Source: Planctomycetaceae bacterium
GTDB taxonomy: Bacteria; Planctomycetota; SZUA-567
Direction: 5' to 3'
DNA length: 63,711 nucleotides
Assembly: GCA_021205245.1 (NCBI GenBank)
Contig: JAJPXZ010000179.1
Location: 1-63,711 of the forward strand
Position numbers and translations under genes: made by a program. Below the pieces are notes generated by a model. That model searched no databases. It had not been told where the DNA came from and saw only the letters and a program-made list of their open reading frames with translations. Shown here piece after piece: positions 1 through 7,384 of the stretch (position 1 is its first letter; every line of letters begins with the position of its first letter).

Positions 1-1
1 C

Positions 2-1972
2 CCATGGAGCGCGGCGGAGTTGGACACCCGCCTTCCCGCCTCACTACGGCGGGGCCTGGCGGCGAAGGGAGCGCGGCTCTACACCATCGACGCCGGCGGC
101 ATCGCCAAAGGCCTCGGCTTGGGCGGTCGCACCAACACGGTGCTTCAGGCCGCCTTTTTCAAACTGACCGGGCTCATCCCCTTGGACGACGCGGTGGCCC
201 GCATGAAGAAAGCCAACCACGACACCTATTACAAGAAGTTCGGCTCCGCCGTTGTCGATATGAACAACGCCGCCGTAGACTTGGGGATCGCCAACCTGGT
301 GGAAGTGCCTGTTCCCCCGTCGTGGGCGAGTGCGATGGACAAGGCGAAGGCCGATGCCGACCTGCCGCACTACGTCGCCGCCATGGCTATTCCGATGAAC
401 CGCCAGCAGGGAGACAGCCTGCCGGTCAGCGCCTTTGTCGGCATGGAGGAAGGCTCCTTCCCACCCGGCAGCACCGCCTACGAGAAGCGCGGCGCCGCCT
501 TCGAGGTCCCGCAATGGCTGGCCGGCAACTGCATTCAGTGCAACCGTTGCGCCCTGGTCTGTCCCCACGCCGCCATTCGTCCGGTGCTACTGGACCAAAC
601 CGAGGCCGCGACAAAGCCGGCCGCATTCACCACCATAAAAGCGGTGGGGAAGGGCTTGGAACCCTACGCCTATCGCATGCAGGTTTCTCCCCTCGACTGC
701 ACCGGTTGCGGCAGTTGCGTCAGCATCTGTCCGGCCAAGGAGAAGGCGCTGGCTTTGCGTCCGCTCGAGGCCATGCGCGGAGAAGATGTCAACTGGAACT
801 ACGCCATGACAGTGGCTGACAAGCCGGTGTCCAGCGACAAGAACGTCAAAGCGAGCCAGTTCGCGCGGCCGTTGTTCGAGTTTTCCGGCGCCTGCGCTGG
901 TTGCGGCGAGACGCCGTACATCAAGCTGCTCACCCAGTTGTTCGGCCCGCGCATGTATATCGCCAACGCTTCCGGCTGCTCCACAGCTTTTGGCGGCAGT
1001 ACGCCCTCCACCCCCTACACCGTCGGTGTGGACGGACGCGGTCCCGCCTGGGCCATGAGCCTGTTCGAGGACAATGCCGAATATGCCTTCGGCATGCTGC
1101 TGGCGGCGGAACAGGTGCGAGCCGGTCTGCGGGATGCCGTCCGCCTGGTTGCGGAAAAGGGCCTGGTCACCGAAGCGGCCAACGCTTACTTGGACGACGA
1201 CAGCGATTCCGCCACGGCGGCTGCATTGGTCGCGGCACTGGAATCGGCCATGCCTGTCGACGCCATACTCCAACAGGCCGTCGCCACCATTCTCGAAAAC
1301 CGCGATTACCTCACCAAGAAATCGGTGTGGGCCATGGGCGGCGACGGCTGGGCCTACGACATCGGCTATGGCGGCCTCGATCACGTGCTGGCGAGCGGGC
1401 ATGATATCAACGTACTGGTGCTGGATACCGAGGTTTATTCCAACACCGGCGGGCAGGCCAGCAAGGCGACGGCATCCGGCGCTGTAGCCAAATTCGCATC
1501 AGCTGGTAAGGAAACGGGGAAAAAGGATCTCGGACGCATGGCCATGAGCTACGGCTATGTCTACGTTGCCCAAGTGGCACTCGGGGCAGATCCGGAGCAA
1601 ACCCTTCGAGCTCTGCGGGAGGCCGAGGCCTATCCGGGGCCTTCCATCGTTATCGCCTACTGTCCGTGCATCGAGCACGGCATCCGTGGCGGCATGAAGA
1701 ATAGTCAGGCCGAGACCAAAAAGGCGGTGGAGTCCGGCTATTGGCACCTCTACCGTTACGATCCGACGCGGCGCGAGGCGGGTCAAAACCCCTTCCAGCT
1801 CGACTCGAAGCCGCCTAGCGCATCTTTCGAGGAATTCCTGGCGGGCGAAGGGCGCTACGCCTCGCTGGCGCTCCGTTTTCCCGAACGCGCCGAGACCCTG
1901 CGCCGCAGCGCCTGTGAAAACGCGCGGCTCCGGCTGGAATCCTACCGCGAATTGGAGAACGGCGATTCATAG
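2..1972 (+). CDS. nifJ: Pyruvate:ferredoxin (flavodoxin) oxidoreductase, C-terminal part (5' end outside window)
   Basis: This is the C-terminal half of a single-chain, homodimeric-type PFOR, which oxidises pyruvate with CoA to acetyl-CoA and CO2 and reduces ferredoxin or flavodoxin in the cytoplasm. The frame is open to the left edge, so the N-terminal pyruvate and CoA-binding domains lie outside. Counting from the TTG at 20, a two-cluster ferredoxin domain has Cys at about 171, 174, 177, 181 and 227, 230, 233, 237. It is followed by the third cluster region and the TPP-binding domain, starting at about residue 288 with GACAGCGETPY. The remaining length fits a protein of about 1180 residues. 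It ends 53 bp before the next gene on the same strand. It marks an anaerobic fermentative lifestyle. Confidence 0.95.
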   Translation, partial: PWSAAELDTRLPASLRRGLAAKGARLYTIDAGGIAKGLGLGGRTNTVLQAAFFKLTGLIPLDDAVARMKKANHDTYYKKFGSAVVDMNNAAVDLGIANLVEVPVPPSWASAMDKAKADADLPHYVAAMAIPMNRQQGDSLPVSAFVGMEEGSFPPGSTAYEKRGAAFEVPQWLAGNCIQCNRCALVCPHAAIRPVLLDQTEAATKPAAFTTIKAVGKGLEPYAYRMQVSPLDCTGCGSCVSICPAKEKALALRPLEAMRGEDVNWNYAMTVADKPVSSDKNVKASQFARPLFEFSGACAGCGETPYIKLLTQLFGPRMYIANASGCSTAFGGSTPSTPYTVGVDGRGPAWAMSLFEDNAEYAFGMLLAAEQVRAGLRDAVRLVAEKGLVTEAANAYLDDDSDSATAAALVAALESAMPVDAILQQAVATILENRDYLTKKSVWAMGGDGWAYDIGYGGLDHVLASGHDINVLVLDTEVYSNTGGQASKATASGAVAKFASAGKETGKKDLGRMAMSYGYVYVAQVALGADPEQTLRALREAEAYPGPSIVIAYCPCIEHGIRGGMKNSQAETKKAVESGYWHLYRYDPTRREAGQNPFQLDSKPPSASFEEFLAGEGRYASLALRFPERAETLRRSACENARLRLESYRELENGDS

Positions 1973-2025
1973 TAGACACGCACCACAACGGCTATTCGTT
2001 TTTAGAGGCAGAAAAGGAGCGGATT

Positions 2026-3093
2026 ATGTCCAAACAGGTACCCAAGACCGACGGGCGCGGGATTATCTCCGGCGCCTATGTGAACCAGGATCATCCGATG
2101 GACCGCACCCAATGGCTCGAGGACGCCTTCCCCGAATGGGGCAGCTTCCTTAACAACGAGATCGAGTCCCGGGCCGTGCCGAAGGGTGAGGTGAGCTTGT
2201 GGTGGTGCGGCGGTCCGTCGTGGGTTTTCAAGACGGACGAGGGCGGCATCTTCTGGATAGACCAGTACTGCGGCCCGTCGATGTACACCGAACTTTACTA
2301 TTGCGGCGTGTGCAAACAATCCGGAGCCGACAGCATCAACTGGATTCGCTTGAACCCGCAGGTCATCGATCCGTGGCGCTTCAACCAGCTCGACGGCGTG
2401 TTTTGCACACATGCCCACCAGGACCATTGCGACCTCTACGCCGTCAAGGCGGCGTTGCAGACGACCAAGGCCCCATTCTACGGCCCGCCGGCGGCACAGC
2501 GAAAACTGAAAGGCTTCGGCGTGACGGACGACCGCATCGTCGTCGCCAACGTCGGCGAATCGGTAAAGATTAAAGGAGCGGAAGTCGAGTTCCTCATCTG
2601 CTACGACCAGACCGCCATCAAGACGGGCGAAGGCGATGTCCTGATGCCCTTCGAAGAGGCCGCCTGCTGCTTCCTATTCAAGACGTCGGCCGGCAACATC
2701 CTGTTCATGGGGGATACCTGGTACCACGACGGGTACGTGGCTATCCGCGAAAAATATAACATCGACGTGGCCATCTTCGACATGGGTTCCAACGCTCCCG
2801 GCGCTACCGACAAGATGCCGCCCTACGACTGCGCCCGCCTGGGCCAGGTCCTGAACGCCAAGCTGCTGATCCCCGATCACTACGACAATTGGGCCAACAC
2901 CGCCGGCGATCCCGACCTTCTCGTGCAGCAGTTCGAGCGCATCGTCAAGGAAAACACCCCCGATATCAAGACCATGATCATGCGGTGCGGCGGACGCTTC
3001 GATTTCCCGAAAGACAAGGACAAAGGCCGCTACCGCTATCCGGACGGGAGTGAGCGCTACGACTTCAGCAAATCCGTCTTTGCCAAAAAATAG
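2026..3093 (+). CDS. UlaG-like metallo-beta-lactamase-fold hydrolase (L-ascorbate-6-phosphate lactonase family)
   Basis: A 355-residue cytoplasmic metallo-hydrolase of the UlaG family, whose founding member opens the lactone ring of L-ascorbate 6-phosphate. The metal-binding signature THAHQDHCD is seen at residues 128-136 (H129, H131, D133, H134), with the WWCGGPSW strand at 59-66 and later conserved His/Asp residues around LFMGDTW and PDHYDNW. AAAGGAGCG lies just before the ATG. It is directly followed, after 13 bp, by the FAD subunit of a molybdenum hydroxylase and is probably co-transcribed with it. No ula PTS genes are nearby, so ascorbate is unlikely. Opening of a lactone or lactam made by the neighbouring hydroxylase is my inference. 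Family certain, substrate unknown. Confidence 0.8.
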   Translation: MSKQVPKTDGRGIISGAYVNQDHPMDRTQWLEDAFPEWGSFLNNEIESRAVPKGEVSLWWCGGPSWVFKTDEGGIFWIDQYCGPSMYTELYYCGVCKQSGADSINWIRLNPQVIDPWRFNQLDGVFCTHAHQDHCDLYAVKAALQTTKAPFYGPPAAQRKLKGFGVTDDRIVVANVGESVKIKGAEVEFLICYDQTAIKTGEGDVLMPFEEAACCFLFKTSAGNILFMGDTWYHDGYVAIREKYNIDVAIFDMGSNAPGATDKMPPYDCARLGQVLNAKLLIPDHYDNWANTAGDPDLLVQQFERIVKENTPDIKTMIMRCGGRFDFPKDKDKGRYRYPDGSERYDFSKSVFAKK

Positions 3094-3106
3094 CGGGAGG
3101 CACGAA

Positions 3107-3991
3107 ATGAGACAGTACCGTTTCCACGCGCCCACCACCTTCGAGGAATTGTTCCGAATACTGGACGCGGAAAAAGGCGCCGAGGTCAAATATCTGGCCG
3201 GCGGCACCGATCTGGTACCCCGTATCTCACGGGAACGGGAGACCATCCCCAACGGCGACAAGCCGCCCGTGGTCCTCGTCTCCCTGGCCGGCCTCGGCCT
3301 GGCCGGCGTGGAAGAGCGGGACGGTGAGGTGCGGATCGGCGCTATGACCACCCTCTCCGATCTGCAAACGAATCCGATCGTCAAGGCCAAACTGCCCGCC
3401 CTGAGCGCCGCAGTCGACCACATGGCCGGCTTCAGTATCCGTAACACCGCCACCCTGGGCGGCAACATCATGAACGCGTCGCCGGCGGCGGACAGCTTGC
3501 CGCCACTGATGGTCTTGGACGCGACGTTTGTCCTGCGCGGAAGAGGCGGCGAGCGCTGCGTCATGGCGGCCGACTTCTTCACCGGACCCGGCTCGACGGC
3601 GGCGAAGCCGGACGAAATCCTCGTGGCCATCGCGGTAAAGGCAGGGAAGGGCGCGGCCGCCTTCCACAAGCTCGGCCGCCGCGCCGCCGAGACACTGAGC
3701 GTCGTCAACGCCGCCGCCTATGTCGAGGTGGAAAACGGCGTTTTCAAAACCGCCCGTGTTGCCGTGGGGAGCGCCGCTCCCACCGTGCGTGCCTGCCGGA
3801 AGACGGCGCAGGCCCTCGAGGGCAAGCCCGTTACCGCCGAGTCGGCGAGGACGGCAGCCGCCCTGGTGGTGGACGAGATCGCCCCCATCACCGACATCCG
3901 CGCCAGCGATTGGTATCGCCGGAAAGTGGCTCCGGTTGTGGCGGCGCGGGCCATCCTGGCTGCGGCCGGCATCCAAGACGAGGGGAGGTGA
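3107..3991 (+). CDS. Molybdenum hydroxylase FAD-binding subunit (NdhF/CoxM/XdhB family)
   Basis: A 294-residue FAD subunit of a xanthine dehydrogenase/nicotinate dehydrogenase-type enzyme, passing electrons from the 2Fe-2S centres to FAD and an acceptor. It has the FAD-binding AGGTDL at residues 31-36 and a TLGGNIMNASPAAD segment at about 115-128, then the C-terminal CO-dehydrogenase-flavoprotein domain. The frame is open 57 bp further upstream into the previous gene, but the ATG at 3107 follows CGGGAGG at good distance and gives the family's N-terminus (RQYRFHAPTTFEEL). First gene of a four-subunit block (3107-6894) with very short spacings. Confidence 0.9.
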   Translation: MRQYRFHAPTTFEELFRILDAEKGAEVKYLAGGTDLVPRISRERETIPNGDKPPVVLVSLAGLGLAGVEERDGEVRIGAMTTLSDLQTNPIVKAKLPALSAAVDHMAGFSIRNTATLGGNIMNASPAADSLPPLMVLDATFVLRGRGGERCVMAADFFTGPGSTAAKPDEILVAIAVKAGKGAAAFHKLGRRAAETLSVVNAAAYVEVENGVFKTARVAVGSAAPTVRACRKTAQALEGKPVTAESARTAAALVVDEIAPITDIRASDWYRRKVAPVVAARAILAAAGIQDEGR

Positions 3992-3996
3992 TTGGG

Positions 3997-4488
3997 ATGA
4001 AACAGATTGTATCCTTTATCTTGAACGGCAACCCGGTCGAGGCGGCGGTCGCACCGGAGCACACACTGCTGGAAACGTTGCGGGACGGCCTCGGGCTGAC
4101 CAGCCCCAAATGCGGCTGTAATCACGGTGATTGCGGCTCTTGCACGGTTATCCTCGACGGCGAAGCGGTGAAGAGCTGCTTGGTCCTCGCCATGACCGTA
4201 AGCGGCAAGCGGGTCGAAACGCTGGAAGGGATTACTCCGCGCGAAGGCCTGCACCCTGTGCAGAAAGCCATGCACGAAATGGGCGCGCCGCAATGCGGCT
4301 ATTGCACGCCCGGCATGGTTATGGCCTCTGTCGCCTACCTGCGGAAAAACCCCGCGCCCGACCTCGAGGAAGTAAAGGAGGCTCTGAGCGGCAATCTGTG
4401 TCGCTGCGCCTCTTACGATAAATACGCCAACGCGGTCGTCGCCGCCTCCAGGGGCGAGTTTGGCGTAATGCCGAAAGGAGGTGTCTAG
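3997..4488 (+). CDS. Molybdenum hydroxylase 2Fe-2S subunit (NdhS/CoxS/XdhC family)
   Basis: A 163-residue iron-sulfur subunit carrying two 2Fe-2S clusters. The plant-type ferredoxin cluster uses C41, C46, C49 and C61 (CGCNHGDCGSC), and the C-terminal helical cluster uses C100, C103, C135 and C137 (CGYC...CRC). The start at 3997 follows GGGGAGGTGATTGGG, which overlaps the stop of the FAD subunit, so translation is probably coupled. Length is normal for the family. It relays electrons from the molybdopterin to the FAD subunit encoded just upstream. Confidence 0.93.
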   Translation: MKQIVSFILNGNPVEAAVAPEHTLLETLRDGLGLTSPKCGCNHGDCGSCTVILDGEAVKSCLVLAMTVSGKRVETLEGITPREGLHPVQKAMHEMGAPQCGYCTPGMVMASVAYLRKNPAPDLEEVKEALSGNLCRCASYDKYANAVVAASRGEFGVMPKGGV

Positions 4489-4489
4489 C

Positions 4490-5851
4490 ATGTATTCGAC
4501 AGTCGGCAAACGCATGCCCCGCTACGACGGCGTCGGCCATGTCACCGGGCGCACCATTTATGTGAGCGACGTGAGGATGCCCGGCATGCTCGTCGCCAAG
4601 ACGCTCCGATGCCCCTACCACCGGGCGCGGATCAAGTCGATCGACACCTCGGAAGCCAAGCGGATGCCCGGCGTCCACGCGGTCATTACCAAGGACGACG
4701 TGCCGCATAATCTCTTCGCCATGGTGCCGGACCACCATGTCCTGGCGGAGGAGATCACCCGTTACAAAGGGCAGAACGTCGCTGCCGTCGCTGCGGTCAG
4801 CAAAGAGGCTGCCCTGGACGCGCTGGCGAAGATCCGAGTTGACTATGAGGAGCTGGAGGCAGTCATCGATCCGGAAAAGGCGCTCCTCCCCGACGCGCCG
4901 CAGATTCGGCCCGAAGGAAACATCCACCTCTTCGACGGCGTCAGTCCGGTACGGCGCATCCGTCGAGGCGACGTCGAAAAAGGTTTCGCCGAGGCTGACT
5001 TTATCGTGGAGGGCCGCTACGCGACGCCCTGCCAGGAACACGCGCCGCTGGAACCCTGCAGCACCGTCGCCTACCTGGATGAGAGCGGAAAGCTGGTTCT
5101 CCATTCCAAAACGCAGGGGTTGTACTTCACCCTGGGCGACCTCGCTAATGTTTTCAAACTGCCAATGAACAAATTGAAGTTTGTCGGCAACACCATCGGC
5201 GGCAGCTTCGGATCCGGGAACAGCGTCCACACCGACCATATCGCCGGACTGCTGGCCCTCGCCACCGGCAAACCGGTCCGCTTCGCTCTCACCCGCGAGG
5301 AGGAGATCCTCTTTACCACGATCCGCACCCCTTGGGTTTTCACCATCAAGGACGGCGTGCGACGGGACGGCAAAATCACCGCCCGCAAGATGAAGGTGTT
5401 GCACGACTGCGGCGCCTACACCGAACTTGGCCTCTACGCCACCGAAAAGAATGCCAACCTGGTGGCGGGCGCAAACCGTATCGAAAACCTCGCTGTCGAT
5501 TCCCAGATGGTCTACACCAACAAGATGCCGTCCGGCTCGATGCGCGGCTTCGGCGTCAACATCGGCCAGTACGCGGAACAGGTGCATCTTGATCGTGTGG
5601 CGCGGGCCTGCGGCGTCAGCCCGATGGCAATCCGCTTCATCAATGCTTTCCATGAGGGCGATCCGGCTCACGTCGGCAATGTCCTGCGTGCGGTGTCGAC
5701 AATTGAGACATTGCAAGGCGTCGCCGATGCGGCGGGCGTCGAACTGGAGAAAATGTATCGTGCCATGAGTTCCAAGGACGCTGCCGCCGCCGCTGACCGC
5801 GTGCTGGAAGAAGCGGGCATGGCGCTGGACGGGAAGGAGGTGCCGCAATGA
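4490..5851 (+). CDS. Molybdenum hydroxylase, large molybdopterin subunit (N-terminal half; NdhL-like)
   Basis: A 453-residue protein matching only the first part of the usual 750-800-residue molybdopterin subunit: the a/b hammerhead domain (about 10-130) and the first molybdopterin-binding domain. Visible motifs are EHAPLEPCSTVAYLDESG, GGSFGSGN (in place of the more usual GGGFGGK) and GSMRGFGVNIG. The ATG at 4490 has the strong AAAGGAGG at 4474-4481. An in-frame GTG at 4481 lies inside that site and is less likely. The stop overlaps the next start as ATGA. The split into two chains matches nicotinate dehydrogenase of Eubacterium barkeri (NdhL plus NdhM). Substrate not determined. Confidence 0.88.
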   Translation: MYSTVGKRMPRYDGVGHVTGRTIYVSDVRMPGMLVAKTLRCPYHRARIKSIDTSEAKRMPGVHAVITKDDVPHNLFAMVPDHHVLAEEITRYKGQNVAAVAAVSKEAALDALAKIRVDYEELEAVIDPEKALLPDAPQIRPEGNIHLFDGVSPVRRIRRGDVEKGFAEADFIVEGRYATPCQEHAPLEPCSTVAYLDESGKLVLHSKTQGLYFTLGDLANVFKLPMNKLKFVGNTIGGSFGSGNSVHTDHIAGLLALATGKPVRFALTREEEILFTTIRTPWVFTIKDGVRRDGKITARKMKVLHDCGAYTELGLYATEKNANLVAGANRIENLAVDSQMVYTNKMPSGSMRGFGVNIGQYAEQVHLDRVARACGVSPMAIRFINAFHEGDPAHVGNVLRAVSTIETLQGVADAAGVELEKMYRAMSSKDAAAAADRVLEEAGMALDGKEVPQ

Positions 5852-6894
5852 TTCGCACAGGACGAGGTATATCCACCATCTTTTACCCAAGCGGCTTCAA
5901 CGGCGGCGGCGATCCGGATCTCGTGACCCTTCGCGTCAAGGTGGATGGCACCATAGACATCACGAACGCGTCGTGCGAAATGGGGCAGGGCGTGAAAAAT
6001 GTTGCTGTACAATTCGCAGCCGAGCGGCTTGGCGTTCCGCCGGATAGATTCAGCTTCGACAACAACAATTCGGATAATGCCGCGTTCAGCATGGATACCG
6101 CCGGAACCCGCTCCACCGTTATCATGGGCAATGCCGTCCTCGCCGCCTGCGACGACCTCATCGCCAAGATGAAGGCGTTTGTGGCAGGGAAGTTCGGCTG
6201 CGCCGTGGAAGACATGGACTACGATCAGGGACGCGCCTTCGTCAGGGCGCAGCCGGACAAGGGCATGACGCTGGGCGAATTCGGCGCCGCCTCGAACTAC
6301 GGCGGCGTGGCAATCATGGGTCTGGGCGGCTTTCTCCCTGAACCAGCGCCGCCGCGCGATCCCGAGACGGGCGCGACCGTTCCCAGCAAGATCATGGCCT
6401 ATGGATCGAGCGTCGTCGATGTGGAAGTTGACGACGAAACAGGCGTCGTGACCGTCGTCAACATGTACAACTGCTACGACATGGGAACGGTCATCAACCC
6501 GTTGCAGGCCGAGGCGCAGGCAGACGGCGGCAACGTGCAGGGAATCGGTATGGCGTTATTGGAAGACCTGTCGCCCAGCTTCCCCGAGAGCCTTGACCTT
6601 TACGCCGCCGACTACACCGACTATATCGTCCCCACTTTTATGGACGCGCCCCGGAACAGCGTAACGACGTTCTACGAGAACTACGATCCAACCGGACCCT
6701 ATGGCGCGAAGGGCTGCGGCGAAATGGTGGTGGACACCCAGTGCCCGGCTATCGTCAACGCAATTTACGACGCGGTTGGTGTAGTGGTTGAATCGCTGCC
6801 GGCAACGCCGGAAAAGATTCTCTGCCTGTTGGAGAAAAAACACAGCGACAAAACAAAGGACATGGACCGGGTCTCGGTAGCATCTCCGGCATAA
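5848..6894 (+). CDS. Molybdenum hydroxylase, medium molybdopterin subunit (C-terminal half; NdhM-like)
   Basis: A 348-residue protein equal to the C-terminal molybdopterin-binding part of xanthine dehydrogenase-type enzymes. It has the EMGQG cofactor motif near residue 49 and the catalytic-glutamate motif GAKGCGE, with the Glu at about 292. It lies in a different frame from the upstream half and has its own strong Shine-Dalgarno (AAGGAGGT, about 5836-5843). This argues for a genuine separate subunit rather than a sequencing frameshift. With the three preceding genes it forms a heterotetramer of F-S-L-M type. Last gene before a clear terminator. Family members hydroxylate N-heterocycles such as nicotinate or purines; which one is not visible here. 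Confidence 0.88.
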   Translation: MIRTGRGISTIFYPSGFNGGGDPDLVTLRVKVDGTIDITNASCEMGQGVKNVAVQFAAERLGVPPDRFSFDNNNSDNAAFSMDTAGTRSTVIMGNAVLAACDDLIAKMKAFVAGKFGCAVEDMDYDQGRAFVRAQPDKGMTLGEFGAASNYGGVAIMGLGGFLPEPAPPRDPETGATVPSKIMAYGSSVVDVEVDDETGVVTVVNMYNCYDMGTVINPLQAEAQADGGNVQGIGMALLEDLSPSFPESLDLYAADYTDYIVPTFMDAPRNSVTTFYENYDPTGPYGAKGCGEMVVDTQCPAIVNAIYDAVGVVVESLPATPEKILCLLEKKHSDKTKDMDRVSVASPA

Positions 6895-6914
6895 GACTCT
6901 TTTTTCGCAAATGA

Positions 6915-6947
6915 AGCCCTTCGGCAATAGCGCCGAAGGGCTTTTTT
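6915..6947 (+). terminator. Intrinsic terminator after the molybdenum hydroxylase operon
   Basis: A perfect 11-bp stem (AGCCCTTCGGC at 6915-6925 with GCCGAAGGGCT at 6932-6942), a 6-nt loop and a run of T residues. It lies 21 bp after the last subunit gene. Confidence 0.93.
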
Positions 6948-7384
6948 ATTAACACTACCTCAAATCCGAACCGCTCATAAACGGAAAAGAATTCAATGGT
7001 GTACAGGTAAATAGGAGAACAATGAGATAGTAGAAACGGTGCTATTCACCACAGTTTGGAATACGGAGTAAAACATCCAACTGGCCAAGGGCGCCACTAC
7101 ATACTAGTGTCCGGGCATATATAGGTAACGACCTTGACCACGTTGGAAGCCCTCCATAAGGAGGAAAACCTGGCCTGGGTTGTAATTCTTCTTCGTGCTT
7201 TCTATTTATCATGAGCAGTCTACGCCTCGTATAAACGCGCGTCAATAACCTGAACGGATACTGTTAGTGTTTTTAATCAAATTTGGATAATGACTTACGG
7301 TAATGTAGAAAGTTTTTTCCCGAAATTTTCAGCCGAACTCAAGCGGTTGAACTTCTATTAAATTGAATGATCAAATTCACCGTA
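6948..7384. other. Intergenic stretch, no gene seen
   Basis: About 440 bp between the operon terminator and the 3' end of the first LuxR-type regulator. It becomes AT-rich towards 7260-7384. No open frame with family features, tRNA, or strong terminator for the minus-strand regulator genes was seen. Confidence 0.6.

Noticed and set aside
4319-5890. Long minus-strand open frame opposite the large molybdopterin subunit
   Set aside because: Antisense to a clear molybdenum hydroxylase gene with strong ribosome-binding site; no motif of its own.
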